Assembly: GCF_037392515.1 (NCBI RefSeq)
Contig: NC_090287.1
Location: 9,717,501 to 9,781,500, forward strand
Length of the DNA: 64,000 nt
DNA from: Haliotis asinina
Taxonomy: Eukaryota; Mollusca; Gastropoda; Lepetellida; Haliotidae
Reading direction: 5' to 3'
The notes beneath the pieces are model-generated. The model was not told the DNA's origin, ran no database searches, and saw only the letters and a program-made list of their open reading frames with translations. Positions 35,101 to 46,390 of the stretch are shown one piece after another. Position numbers and translations under genes: made by a program. Every line of letters begins with the position of its first letter. Within the stretch, counting starts at the first letter, position 1.

Positions 35101-38100
35101 GGAGAAAGAATCTGATGATGAAACTGAAACTGCTCCCAAGAAGAGAAGAACAAAGTACAAGAGAGATAAGACAAAAGACAAGAGAACTGTCTTCATTGGG
35201 AACCTCCCTTTGGACGTCAAGAAATCAGTTGAGTTATTTGCAACAGACGACGCTGTTGAACATGTTGATCATTTACCATGAGTATACTTGTGTTATCAAT
35301 TATAACAGATATTGCCACTATGAGTTACCTTGTATCTACATCAGTGGTATATTATGGTTTCAGGATAGTTTGTGTGTGGACTTATTTCTGATGCCTCACT
35401 ATGCAACAGTGTACAGAATCGTGAAAACCAGTAAAATGACACAGTTTTATCACCATCCTGTTATATACTGCTAAGACACCTTCAATGAAAGTAAATTCCT
35501 TGATGCCAATTTTTGGCGTTTTAAGCCTTACCTGTTCAAGTGGATTTTGAGAAAATTACCATCAAAGGAACAAAGGCCATAAGTGTGATAAACCATTCAG
35601 AATACGTCATTCGAGAAACTTAGTAAATATACACCATTTTCAAGCGTGGCTTTGAGTCCCTCACCACAGCTTGTAACATTCAAGATTTTGTTTATGACAA
35701 GATCCCCATCACATCCAGTCTTAGATTTTGAACACTGCTCACAATGTATTTTTCAGGCCATAAAAGCCCTGTTTGCAGAGTTTGGCACAATTCAAAGTGT
35801 ACGATACCGGTGTCCAGTAAGTATAGTTGTCTTTGGGATACCACTGTTGGTCAGGACGTAATGGAATGTAAATCTATCCTGTAGACGGCTTAACAGTCAC
35901 ATGCAACCAAAAAATCAAACATAATTAAAGCAGTTATCACTTGTTTATGATATGTAAAATACATTGGTGATCGTGAAAAACAAATAAACAGAATTATAAG
36001 CGTATAATCGCAAATCAAAAGTGCAATAATTTGTTCTTGATTTTCATGTTTTCATGGGTTTTTTATGTAATGAGTAGATTGTTTACTTGTTTATGTACAC
36101 AACCAAGATTAGACTACTGCTCACAACCCCATACTCGGGGCATGCATACTGGTTCAAGCTCCCTGCACATACATTATGAATGCTGCACAGCATAGCTGTT
36201 GAAACCAATTTTTCCCCAAGGACTGGGAGAAAATTAGTGAAACGTTGTAACTCTGATTTGTGAGCTTTTTTTCGTCATGTTTTTTTTTTTCAACTTTATA
36301 GGTTTAATTGACAGTTTTGATGATTTGTTCCGGTAAGTGAAAGGTATCAGAATCTGCAAAGTTGTGTTTTACGTTGCATGTGACCTATAAGATTCAAGCA
36401 TTATCAGTATTTTTGGTATTTTAAATTATTTTCGGATTTTTATGACTTTTTATTCTCATAGTATTGATTTTTTTCCAGCCTGTTTCTGACCCAAAGGTTT
36501 CAAAGAAAGTCACCTTCATTAAGTAAGTATTGATAATCAGAGGTTGTATTTAATTTTTTAAGTTATGATCATTGAGAAAAATTGTAAGCAAATAATCTGA
36601 CTTTAAATAGTATCTGTTCCTTTTGCACCATTTAAAATGGAAATAAATGATTAGCCATGGAGTATTGGAATCCATTGCTCCCTGTTACAAACGGGTAATA
36701 AATGCTGAGCGACAGTCAAAACACATCAATTATATTATTATGTAAATTATGATTGTGTTCAAGAAACCTACAGGCAAAATGAAATGACATGCCAGAGATA
36801 AGTATTTGAATCCTTGGCTGAGAAATCGGCCATCACTTCTGGCATACCTTGAGTGTTACTGTTAGAACACAACCAGGGAGTCTCTATCTGGGTCCTATTC
36901 CACGAAGCAGTCACAGGACCTGACATGATTGTAACTCCTTTACTTTTGCAATAGCGTATAACTGTCATGCACTGTTATAAGCTTGTAGAACAGAGCAGTG
37001 AGCAGCAGCATGTAACTAGTAATGTACAACTAAGAGTGACTGAGAGAGTGCTTTTGGTTTCACACCACTTTTAGCAATAATTCCAGCAATACGACAGCAG
37101 GAGACACCAGAAATGGGCTTCACACACTGTACCCATGTTGGTAAGAGTCTTCGGCTTGATGAATGAACCCAGCAACCACTATGCTGGCCTATCGCCCTGT
37201 ACGCCAAAGAACTTGTACATACCATTGCACCTCTCTCTGTCTGTCAGCTGGTAACCATTCATGACAAGTTTCCTTAATTAGCATTTAGTGGAAAGATGGG
37301 GCAGGCATTACTTGACACCCATTACCAAAAACAATCTGAAATACATGAATCTGAAATGATACCATTAGATGAGCTTCAGTAAATGAGTCAAGAAAATTAC
37401 ACAGACACTGGTTGATATCAACAACTTCTTGTTAGCCTGCCAGTGTTTATTTGGTCACAGATGACATGGCCATGTGGAAGCTTGAGACTTAAGCGTCTTG
37501 TATCTTGACATGAGTATCTTGATATGTATTGATACATGCCTGTTGTTGCATGCGACATGTTGCAAGGACATGTCTGTTGTGTTGTCTGACAGCAGAATTC
37601 TAGCAACATGGCACTGACCAAGCTGTTCATAACTGTGCCTGAAATATTGATGCTAAATTATAACTCTCTTGCAATGTGACCATGTGACATTGAATAGAGA
37701 GAATACTTTACTTTTTGGTTTTACTTGCAGGAAAAGTTTTCACCCTAACAGAAGTAATATCGTATGTTTTGTGTGCTTTGAGGATGAAGTGGCTGCAAAA
37801 ACGGCATTGAAATTGTAAGTTTTGTTTCTTACTGTCAGAAAGGCAACCATGTACCGTATGAAACGCTGGAAGTATTGTGGCCATAATTTTAATTTGAAAA
37901 GCACATTTAATTAACAATATAGCAGGACCAACACACAAACTATTTTCAAATATTCAAAAGATGTTTGTCATTTTACATATGGGACAGGTAGATTTGTCGC
38001 AATTAATGAGTTACAGAAGCTTTCAATAAAACCATGTGAAAAGGGGATTTGATTGTTACACTATGAGTACCATGGCAATAATAGATCATTACTCTGGTTT

Positions 38101-41100
38101 GTCAGGACATTAGACTCTGTGAATATCATGGCAACCATTGATCATTCTTCATGCTATCAAACACTGGTTTGTCAGGACATTACACTCTGTGAATACATGA
38201 CAACCATTGATCATTCCTCATGCTATCAACCACTAGTTTGTCAAGTTTGGATCTGAGTAATCAACAGGTGATACCAATGTATAGTGTTGAGTGTGAAAAT
38301 ATCATTACTGTACATACTTAAGATATCTGACAGGTATTAATATGTCTACCATATATCAAATGTATATGAAGTAAATGGGTTCTTGATTCTTATTTTCCTA
38401 GAAATGGCCATGAACTGAATGGATACCATTTGAGAGTTGACCTTTCATCCAACAACAAAAAGGTAAGTATGCTTACCGTTCAAATTCACTATGGTTTACT
38501 TGCAGACATAAAAGCTCCTTCCTGTCTTCTCTCTTCACCTCCTTGGCAGTTGGTTTGGCTCCAAATGGACCTAACACTGACATAAAAAAAAATCAGAAAC
38601 TAATGAACTACAATATAAACAAGAATTTAGTCAATATGTACTGAATATAATGCATATAAATTCTTATTTACAGATGGATCCAAGGATGGTGGCTCTGTAG
38701 CTTGTGCCACTGTCATTGGATCCAGAACAATATCATCCTGATTGCCTGATAACAGCTCTATCTCCCAGTGGAAGCAAATGCCATATTAACAGCCTTAAAA
38801 TATATTAATAGACACCCTAAGTATAAACAATATATCATCTTTGCAGACTCTCTTTCTTGCCTTCAGACTATTAAAAACATATCATGTAAACATCCACTTT
38901 CACTAGAACTTATTGAATTGTCTCATGATCTTGTTACTGGTCAATACGACATCGTCTTCTGTCGGTTAACCAGCCACGTACGAATCTCTGGTAACACATT
39001 GGCTGACCTTGCTGCTAAAGCAGCACTCAACAAATCTGTATCACCACTTTTTATTCCTTACACTTATTATAATTAGATCTTTCATCCATGCTCTGATGCA
39101 GAAAAAGTGGGACTCCCAAGTAGGTATAAGCAAATTACATGTGATAAAACCTTATATTGTTGTATCTACTTAGGTTTTCAGTCCAGATTTCAAACATATC
39201 CTGCTTTACTGTGTTGAGTATTCCACCACAAGGGACAGCTATTTCAAATTACTAACTATGAAGGATCTTTTTAACAATGCCAGTTCTCATTTAATTATTG
39301 CATTTTTAAAAAATTAGATCTGTTAACGGATTTGTAAATAGGTAAATATTTTATACTTGAAAGTTTAAATTAGTAACTCAAATTGTTAGTGACTGTACCC
39401 TCAAAGGTGGTTAAAAGTACTGTGAAATAATTGTCCTCCTGAGAGGGTACATTGGTCCCAAAACATTTGAAGTAAAGTTAAGTTTTCCTGGTTTATTTTT
39501 AATCATAGTGTTTTTGTTATTTTAATGTATGGCTAATTCTCTGCATAAAGGCCATTGGCTGAGGGGATGGTGTAAATCCAGCAAGGCTCCATGTAGGTAG
39601 CAAAAGTAAGTTTATCCCCATGGTCCCTAGTGTGGTGATCTACCTTCAGTTGTTGGCAATCTATGGCCCATTTTTATATTGTATTGTCCTCAATAGTTAA
39701 ACTGTTTTAATTTAATTACTAGTCTTAAATGGATATCTGTGATATACTAGTGGTTTTACTGTTCTTCATCAACAGGGTTTGAGTTTCTAATTTTCTTGAT
39801 CTACAATGAAATTATTAGTTGTTCTCATCATAACATGCAATATTGCTGATATGACGATAAATATTAACTCACTCATTCACTCACTTTCAGATATATTTGT
39901 AGCTAGCAAGTCGAGAATTCCAACCTGTTCTTAGACTGTCAACTATATATGTACTACTGATACATATGACTTTGCTATCTTGATTCTAATGTGCAATCAG
40001 TATATATAAATCTGATTTGAAATAGATGATTGCATGTTTTGTTGCACAGCTGTTGAGGGAGAAGTGCATGTACTGTTGGAATACAACATAATAGTTGATT
40101 GAGAGAATTAGATGGTCAAGTCACTATTGATTGTCTGTGCCAGACTGGAGTTTTTACTGGAAGCCGCCATATAGTAGGAATATTGTGAGTGAGTGTGTTG
40201 AACTACAAGCAAATTTGTGGACCCTTGACATGAACATTGATTATCTCTCTTTGATCACTGTGCAGTTTGGGGATTATAAGATCAGTAAAAGGTACTTGCA
40301 AGAATGTTTATTAATTGGGTTATTTATTCTAAAATAAGGACCTTGACAAGAGTTGGAATCCTGTTTTTTCTGCTCAGTGTAAACTGACTTGTCCATTACA
40401 AAACTAAAATGAAACCAAAAAGTGACTCTGATGGAATGGTGAATTATTGAGGTTACTTTTGAACATGTTGAGCAAAATAAATGATGTCTGAATGTAATGA
40501 TTGTACAATCCATGCTACCCATGTTTGACAAAAGAGGCAATTAACGATATTGTGTGGTCAGGCTCGCTGACTTGGTTGACACATGTCATCATATCCCAGT
40601 TGCATAGATAGGTTTGGTGACTGGATAGTCTGGTTCAGGCTTGATAATTTACAGACCACGGCCATATAGTGTGGTGATAATCAACAAACAAACAAATGAT
40701 TGTCACGGATTTAACAGGTCTGCTCATTTCTGGTGCCCCCTACTGTGATATGGCTGGAATATTGCTGAAATCAGTGTAAAAATAATCTCATTCACTCACA
40801 ACCAGATTTGTAACAAAAAAATTCAGAGAAGTACAGTTGTGATGTTTGAAAGTTTGTCTGTACATGTGATGTTTCAACCAATGGATAGCTGTGTGTTCAC
40901 TAGTCACCAACCAGCATTATTATATTGATGCGGGTATGGTCAGGATGACTTCTTATCAGCAATATAAATATTAATTACCACAATTATGATATTTTTGTTT
41001 TGAAATACAATAATACTATATACCTGCATAATTGTTGTTTCATTTATCATTGTTTTCTTCTAACAGCACAACAAAAATAATTCGGTCTATGTTGGGAACC

Positions 41101-44100
41101 TTTCCTATGGTAAGTTTGTTTTGTCCTAAAGGACTCAGTACCCAACCAAGATGTCAAAGTTAGCATATATGTTTGGAAGGACCATTCCATCGCCGGTTGT
41201 GATTACTTTAACTTGTATCTGTGAAGGGATAACATGGTATAAAGTGCCACAATGCAGAGTTACCTCCCCTTATCTGTTTGGAACCCAGTAGCATGAGGTC
41301 ATAAATTAAAGATTTAGAGCTAATATCATTCTGTTATATGCCCCTGATTTTTCATAACAGTATGTTTATCTCAATGTGTTCTTAAGATTAAACAAATACA
41401 TTATGCACTTCTGGAAAATCATAGGTTGATATTATGATCATATACCTCTGAATGACTTTGTTTAACCATTCGCAGTCTAGTATTTATTGGTAAAAGGTCA
41501 GGGTAAAATGCTTTTTGTACCCTTTGTCTCCTTGTGATGAATCTTGTGATATCTGTCAATGTGTTCTGAGCTCTCCATTGCTTGTCTCTCTGTCCTAGCA
41601 TCATGTACATCTTATAGTAATGGCAGTCGTAGTGCTATGACTGGTGTGTGGAACAGGGCCCCGGTCTTCTTGTGATATATCTAAATGTGTTCTGAGTACT
41701 CTATGCCTGTCTTCATGTTGGGAATATGGTGATGTTATGTTTACAAGCATCTTGTATCTGTCCTCCTGCGAGGAGTCTAGATGGCAACAAGGCGTTCTCA
41801 TTAGGTGACTCAAAAGTGTCAGAAGATAGAAGATATGTCATACAAGTTCTTGGACAAGCTTGCCACCCACACTGTAGGTGCTATTATGCATTATTGTGAT
41901 CTTATTCTTCAGATATTGAAGAAAACATGATGTGGAAGCACTTTGAACAGTGTGGATCGATCGAAAATGTTCGGATCATCAGGGATCGACAGACAGGATT
42001 GGGCAAAGGATTTGGCTATGTGTTGTTTTCTGTAAGGGTAGTTAAGAAGTGTTTGATGCTTAATGTTATTGTAACTTGTCAAATGAGTAGTAGTTCTTCA
42101 TCAGGCAATGTAAAGTGTATGTGTTTTTTCACTCGCTCACATGGGCCAGTGGGAATGACAAGTGGCTTAACATGTCTGAGGTGTGGGAAAGTTGAAAAAT
42201 ATTTTTGATGTTTGGTTCGTTTGTTGTTTAACACTGTACTCAGCAATATTCCAGGCATATAGTGGTGGTCTGTAAATAATTTAGTCAAGACTAAACAATC
42301 CAGTCATCAGCAGCATGACCATCAGTCTACAATCACATCTCATTTGCATGGATCACTGGATTGTCTGATCCAGTCTCCATAATTTACAAGCCAGGATTAT
42401 GTAGCCAGAATATTGCTAAGTGAGGCATTAAACAACCATACAAAAGTAGTGAATATCCCAGACCTCCATCATTATGCGCTGATCTCCCAACGGACTCTGT
42501 TCACACAGATTAAATACAGCACACTCATCCTCTATTAATGCAGGAAATATATTCTGCACATGGTAATTTATTTTTCCAGGAGAAGTCCTCAGTAGACTTG
42601 GCCCTTCAACTACATAAGTCTGTGCTGAACGGGAGGAAGATCAGAGTTACTAACTGCACAAGTGTGCAAAAGAAAGATTCCTTGAAAATATCCTTTTATA
42701 TCATTTCGATGCTGAAACACTATCAAGTCTTGGCACAACACTTGTCAGCTAAATATCAGTCAAGGTCATGTGTGGTCTTGGGATTGGCCTTGGATGGTCC
42801 TAGTAGTTGTCACCATCATTTGCCAATGCTTGTCTTTGGGGATGGCAATAGGTGGTCCTTATGAATGGGTGTCCTGGCAATAGATGGTCCTCTGGATGCA
42901 CATGGGTGGTCAAGTAGTTAGTAAGTTCTACTGAGTGCCATTGCTGGTCTTCAGAGATGGCAAAAGGGTGGTCCTTAGGAATGGGTGATCCTGTTGGTTG
43001 GCCATGGATGGTCCAGTAGTTAGTGCTACTGTTTGCCTATTGGTGGTCTTCATGCTTGGTAGAAGCTGGTCCTTGGGTTTGTCATTGGGTTGGCAATCGG
43101 AAGCCATCAGGACCTTGTCTTTGGTGGTTAAGAAATGGCCATGGATGATGTGCTGGAGGTTGTAAAAGAGTTGTACATGAGTTGTACATGAGTTGTACAT
43201 GAGTTTTATGAGTCCTAAGTTTGTCGATGGAGGGTACTGTTTGTTTGAAATCAACAGCCTTATGAATAAACTTTTGGTCAGGCTCTGTGACTATGCAGAT
43301 TTACAAACCAAGAATGATTCCACTGCAACCAGCAAACTGAGGCTTAAACAACAATAAGTACCTCTCTCTACTCAGTAGAAGTATCACCATGTCTTGGATC
43401 ATCTGTGAGTTGTGTGTTATGCTCCTTAATTCTGTTGTACAAACATCCTGTGAGACAGAGACTGCTGAAGAAGGCCAAGAAGATGGGGATGAAGCCGACC
43501 AACCTGCGTCCAGGCGAGATTAGGAAACCCAAGTCCATAAAGGACAGGTCTAAGAAACCCCGCCACCGAGACCAAGTCAAGCAGGCCTTTGCTGCTGCCC
43601 CTCCTGCCACACCTCAAACCCCACAATCTCACAACAGAAAACACATTAAGTTCGACTGAGTTCGGGGTGCTCAGGAGTGTCTGTAAGATCATTTTGAACG
43701 GGCATGCCTTTGGGCAGGTGCATGCAGTGAAACGTTCCTCCTGTGGGCCATCCAATGGGATATCAGTTTGGTTAGACAACACTTGGGTTTTCCATCAGGA
43801 CAGAATGGGTTCCAAGGAAATGAGAATGCAACAAATTGATGCCGCATTACAGTGTTATCTGAGTGTTCAGTCTTGTGGATGCAGTGTCGCCATATAGTGT
43901 TGCCATGTTGTGACAGTACAATAACCCATATTCTGTCCACTGTGAATAAATGTTTATATGGATGGGGGATTCTACGCAATCAGTTTACTCAGTTTTCACA
44001 TAGTCTATATTCCCCATCACTTGTTTTTCAAAAGCAGATGTAAATTATGTGAAATGTTATTCCACAGGGAAACTTGGTTTGATCCAGAGATTTCATTGAC

Positions 44101-44330
44101 AGTATGTGACATCATATCTGATTGTTCACAACAATGATGCAAATGAGCAAATATACAGTGACAGTTCCACAAATATATTGCTACTTTAATGGAAATGAAA
44201 TGTAGTTTGTGACTGTTTGCTGTAAATATGTAGTGTGTACATAATCATTAAAGACAATTTGCTCCAAGTTCTCTTTTGCAGGTAACATATTTTACAGTTC
44301 ATTTGGTTAATGAAGAAATAAATGAATAAA
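32200..44330 (+). CDS. RBM34: RBM34, RNA-binding protein 34 (11 coding exons)
   Basis: Coding exons: 32207-32443, 34338-34495, 35080-35227, 35757-35816, 36479-36522, 37731-37814, 38402-38462, 41067-41109, 41913-42031, from 42580 (end uncertain, near 42700), and about 43455-43659. Phases agree through exon 9. The protein starts [17 protein letters not shown], resembling the human RGQV..L start, then has a Lys/Glu-rich region. RRM1 follows (RNP2 VFIGNL 169-174, RNP1-like NIVCFVCF 225-232) and RRM2 (RNP2 VYVGNL 271-276, RNP1 KGFGYVLF 310-317). A basic tail ends NRKHIKFD. The long insert before RNP1 of RRM1 is typical of RBM34 and yeast Nop12, nucleolar proteins of 60S ribosome assembly. Stop at 43659; polyadenylation signals AATAAA at 43945, 44317 and 44325. 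Confidence 0.93.
32207..32443 (+). CDS. RBM34: RBM34 exon with start codon
   Basis: The exon probably begins at 32200 (acceptor gtcaacag|G) with the ATG at 32207. It encodes residues 1-79, including [20 protein letters not shown] and a Lys-rich run. Donor AAAG|gtaaat, phase 0. Confidence 0.85.
32590..33015 (-). other. Unassigned 141-codon open frame in RBM34 intron 1
   Basis: It is open without interruption on the minus strand and contains [21 protein letters not shown] recognise no family. It could be a piece of an interspersed repeat; coding status is open. Confidence 0.2.
33595..34070 (+). repeat. 34-bp minisatellite in RBM34 intron 1
   Basis: The unit is TTTGACCTCCCTGGTCCTGC ATATGTAGAGTAGA, in about 14 copies with few changes. 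On the minus strand all three frames stay open through several copies ([10 protein letters not shown]...), which explains long overlapping open frames there. Confidence 0.95.
34338..34495 (+). CDS. RBM34: RBM34 exon 2 (basic region)
   Basis: Acceptor taatttcag|AAGAC, donor TACA|gttagt. It encodes a Lys/Glu-rich segment with [16 protein letters not shown], a likely nucleolar targeting signal. Confidence 0.85.
34686..34957 (-). repeat. ~270-bp SINE-like repeat, full length
   Basis: This is the best preserved copy. It runs from (GTGA)n TTTAGTTTTACGCCGCACTC to CTACCCCGGGACCTTCACGG, in RBM34 intron 2. Confidence 0.9.
35080..35227 (+). CDS. RBM34: RBM34 exon 3 (RNP2 of RRM1)
   Basis: Acceptor tcattgcag|AAAAC, donor ATCA|gttgag. 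It encodes [20 protein letters not shown] and [18 protein letters not shown]. Here RRM1 begins. Confidence 0.9.
35757..35816 (+). CDS. RBM34: RBM34 exon 4
   Basis: Acceptor tttttcag|GCCAT, donor TCCA|gtaagt. It encodes [20 protein letters not shown], the first helix and second strand of RRM1. Confidence 0.92.
36479..36522 (+). CDS. RBM34: RBM34 exon 5
   Basis: Acceptor tttttccag|CCTGT, donor TTAA|gtaagt. It encodes [14 protein letters not shown], the RBM34-specific insert of RRM1. Confidence 0.88.
37030..37203 (-). repeat. Degraded tRNA-derived SINE
   Basis: On the minus strand it reads AGGGCGATAGGCCAGCATAG TGGTTGC (A-box remnant) and continues ACCAACATGGGTACAGTGTG TGAAGCCC to a tail TGTGAAACC...CTCTCAGTCACT. 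It lies in RBM34 intron 5. Confidence 0.6.
37731..37814 (+). CDS. RBM34: RBM34 exon 6 (RNP1 of RRM1)
   Basis: Acceptor tacttgcag|GAAAA, donor AATT|gtaagt. It encodes [20 protein letters not shown] and VAAKTALK. Confidence 0.92.
38070..38245 (+). repeat. ~66-bp tandem repeat, about 2.5 copies
   Basis: GGTTTGTCAGGACATTAGAC TCTGTGAATATCATGGCAAC CATTGATCATTC occurs twice, with a third partial copy ending ACTAGTTTGTCAAG. Confidence 0.75.
38402..38462 (+). CDS. RBM34: RBM34 exon 7 (end of RRM1)
   Basis: Acceptor ttttcctag|AAATG, donor AAAG|gtaagt. It encodes [20 protein letters not shown]. Confidence 0.92.
38650..39890 (+). mobile_element. 5'-truncated LINE fragment with RNase H domain
   Basis: [19 protein letters not shown] (first catalytic Asp) and, after an interruption near 38750, [20 protein letters not shown] (Glu), [14 protein letters not shown] (Asp) and [19 protein letters not shown] form an RNase H domain of the kind found at the end of ORF2 in I/Nimbus/Loa-type LINEs. 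About 800 bp of AT-rich 3' tail follow, ending CAATATTGCTGATATGACGA and then CTCACTCATTCACTCAC. It sits in sense orientation in RBM34 intron 7. At least one stop makes it non-functional. Confidence 0.75.
40555..40799 (+). repeat. Degraded ~270-bp SINE-like repeat, 5' truncated
   Basis: GTGGTCAGGCTCGCTGACTT GGTTGACACATGTCAT and, further on, GGCTGGAATATTGCTG with a tail CTCATTCACTCAC. A small insertion or rearrangement lies at about 40675-40735. Confidence 0.75.
41067..41109 (+). CDS. RBM34: RBM34 exon 8 (RNP2 of RRM2)
   Basis: Acceptor ttcttctaacag|CACAA, donor TATG|gtaagt. It encodes [14 protein letters not shown]. Confidence 0.92.
41913..42031 (+). CDS. RBM34: RBM34 exon 9 (core of RRM2)
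   Basis: Acceptor tattcttcag|ATATT, donor TTCT|gtaagg. It encodes [20 protein letters not shown] and [20 protein letters not shown] with RNP1. Confidence 0.95.
42222..42440. repeat. Fold-back pair of SINE 3' halves
   Basis: The left arm (42222-42324, minus orientation: ACTCAGCAATATTCCAGGCA ... CAATCCAGTCATCAG) is followed after about 25 bases by a right arm (42349-42440, plus orientation: GGATCACTGGATTGTCTGAT ... AGAATATTGCTAAGTGAGGC). The arms pair over about 90 bp. It lies in RBM34 intron 9. Confidence 0.75.
42580..42700 (+). CDS. RBM34: RBM34 exon 10 (end of RRM2, 3' border unclear)
   Basis: Acceptor atttttccag|GAGAA. It encodes [20 protein letters not shown] and IRVTNC, the last helix and strand of RRM2. 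No convincing donor follows. Candidates are ACAA|gtgtgc, TCAA|gtcttg and CAAG|gtcatg, and the hydrophobic residues after about 42690 look non-coding. Confidence 0.8.
42790..43160 (+). repeat. Loose TGGTCC-type minisatellite
   Basis: Diverged copies of GGCAATAGRTGGTCCTYRGG ATG with irregular spacing, between RBM34 exons 10 and 11. Confidence 0.5.
43165..43206 (+). repeat. 12-bp tandem repeat
   Basis: GTTGTACATGAG is repeated three times, with a fourth, altered copy. Confidence 0.85.
43455..43659 (+). CDS. RBM34: RBM34 last exon (basic tail, stop)
   Basis: The reading frame [20 protein letters not shown] continues to HNRKHIKFD and stops at 43659. Lys/Arg-rich as expected. The acceptor is either 43454 (tgtgag) or 43458 (gacag); both are weak because a pyrimidine tract lies only further upstream. 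Confidence 0.75.
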
Positions 44331-44345
44331 TGTTGTTATCATGTG
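43660..44345 (+). other. RBM34: RBM34 3' untranslated region with poly(A) signals
   Basis: AATAAA occurs at 43945-43950, 44317-44322 and 44325-44330. The last pair, close together, is the likeliest cleavage signal. Confidence 0.55.
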
Positions 44346-44780
44346 TAAATAAATCTAAACAATGCAAAAACAAACTAGAATTGTCACTTTCTGTTTGGCT
44401 GAATGTCTTCACATATGATTGTTTGATTAAGTATACACATTTGGACAGTTTTCACAAGTGAATAATATACATATGCGCAGCCTTTTGTTTTCATTTTCAA
44501 GATCAACCCTCTATTGTGTGCGTGGACAGGTATTTACATGTTGGAAACAAAACTGTTTACAAGCAGAGGGTTTTGATTACAACATTTCTCAAATGTTGAA
44601 TGTCCAGTGCTTACATCACTCATGCTTCACATCGCAGGTGTCCCTGCCATTGCAGTGTCCTCTCATTCACTGATACCACTGATTGGACAGATGTGGAGTT
44701 CTAATAGAGAATAAGCTCTTCAAGAAAGCAACCCTCACCCAGCTTAAAATCAAGTATTTGTCACTGAGCTTTAGAGTGTA
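44346..44780. other. Intergenic, nothing recognised
   Basis: The stretch between the RBM34 poly(A) signals and the next transposon remnant. No exon or repeat stands out. Confidence 0.4.
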
Positions 44781-44799
44781 ACCGTCTTCTCATAGAGCG

Positions 44800-45577
44800 T
44801 CTCAATATTGTTTCAAACGGGTATGGCACTATCGGAACAGCACTATCCCTAAAACCCTGTGGTTACAGGGTAGGACGATATCTTCACGAACCATCAGAAA
44901 TAGGCTGAAGGCGGCGGGATACAGGGCTGGAAGACGTCAGACGTTTCATGTTGAACATGAACCATTGTGCAGCTCGTTTAGAATGGTCTAGACAACGCCA
45001 ACGCTGGAATCTCGCGTCATGGAGAAGAGGCCATTTCTCTGATGAGAGTAGGTTTTTATTGCACGTTGTTGACGACCGTTCACTGTCTGGAGACGATCAA
45101 AGACGGCAATGGCAGAACGAAACATTGCAGAGACCATTTCATGCGGTGGAGATTCAGTCATGGTATGGGGTTGTATCTCCCATGACTGCAAACTTGATTT
45201 GGTCACAGTGCAGGGGAATTTAAACGCTACTTCGATATCAATGTGAGATCTTGCAAGTAAGTGTTGTTCCACATTTTGACTATCACGTGTTGGCAGACCG
45301 TCCAATTTTCATCGATGACAGCGCCAGACCCTACAAAGCACATGCCGTCATTGAATTTTTACATCGAAACGCTGTAGAGACAATTCCCGGGCCTGCCAGA
45401 AGTCCTGATCTCAATCCGATAGAGCATATTTGGGATATCTCAGGCTGTTGAGTTTGACAAAGAGACCCTCCTGTACAAACTTTACGTGAACTGGAAGCTG
45501 TCCTGCATGAAGAATGGGCTTGGCTCCCTCAGCGTCAGATTCAAAGACTGATCCAGGAAATGAGGAGACGACTGTAA
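44800..45577 (+). pseudogene. Tc1-like transposase remnant
   Basis: After ISSRTIRNRLKAAGYRAGRR, the plus strand carries HFSDESRFLLHVVDDR (first catalytic Asp), FIDDSARPYKAHAVIEFLH (second Asp) and SPDLNPIEHIWD (Glu), ending near QIQRLIQEMRRRL. The helix-turn-helix half is missing and the frame changes at least three times. No terminal repeats were found. Sequence and termini differ from the other Tc1-like copies here. Confidence 0.85.
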
Positions 45578-45689
45578 CTATGCTTTCTGACTCTTAAGAC
45601 ACTATTCAAGGATTGCAGCATGGCTTTTGCACCCAGAACCATGTCAAATTCTGCGTAGTTACCCAATCGTGGAAACTTGGGTGGCGCTT

Positions 45690-46390
45690 GATTAATTTCC
45701 AGGTGTATACAACGGTCAAGAATGATGTGACATCTGTATATACAGTGGTCAAGAATGATGTGATATCTGTATGCACAGTGGTCAAGAATGATGTAGCATC
45801 TGTATACACAATGGTCCAGAATGATGTGACATCTGTATTTAGAGTGATCAATCAGCATGTCACATCTTTATATACAGCTATCAAGAAGCATTTAACATCC
45901 ATATATGCAGTGATCAAGTAGCATGTAGCATCCGTATATACAGTGACCACGAACAATCATCAAGAAGCATGTAACATCTGTATATACATTGATCAAGTAG
46001 TATGTAATATCCATACTAAACAATGATTAAGCAGCATGTAACATCCGAATATACAGTAATCAAGAAGAACGTAACATCCGTAAATACGATGGTCAAGAAG
46101 CATGTAACATCCGCATATACCATGGTCTAGAAGTTTGTAACATCCGTATATACCATGGTGAAAAAGCATGTAACATCTGTGTATACCCTGGTAAAGAAGC
46201 ATGTAACATTCTTTATATACAATGATTAAGCAGCATGTAACATCCGTATATACAATGATTAAGCAGCATGTAACATCCGTATATACAATGATTAAGCAGC
46301 ATGTAACATCCGTATATACAATGATTAAGCAGCATGTAACATCCGTATATACAATGATTAAGCAGCATGTAACATCCGTTTATAGTGCCT
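45690..46390 (+). repeat. 33-bp minisatellite
   Basis: The unit is GATTAAGCAGCATGTAACAT CCGTATATACAAT; the rightmost five copies are almost identical and the left ones diverge. Period 33 is eleven codons, so both strands show long open frames (KQHVTSVYTMI / MLLNHCIYGCY) without coding meaning. Confidence 0.95.
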
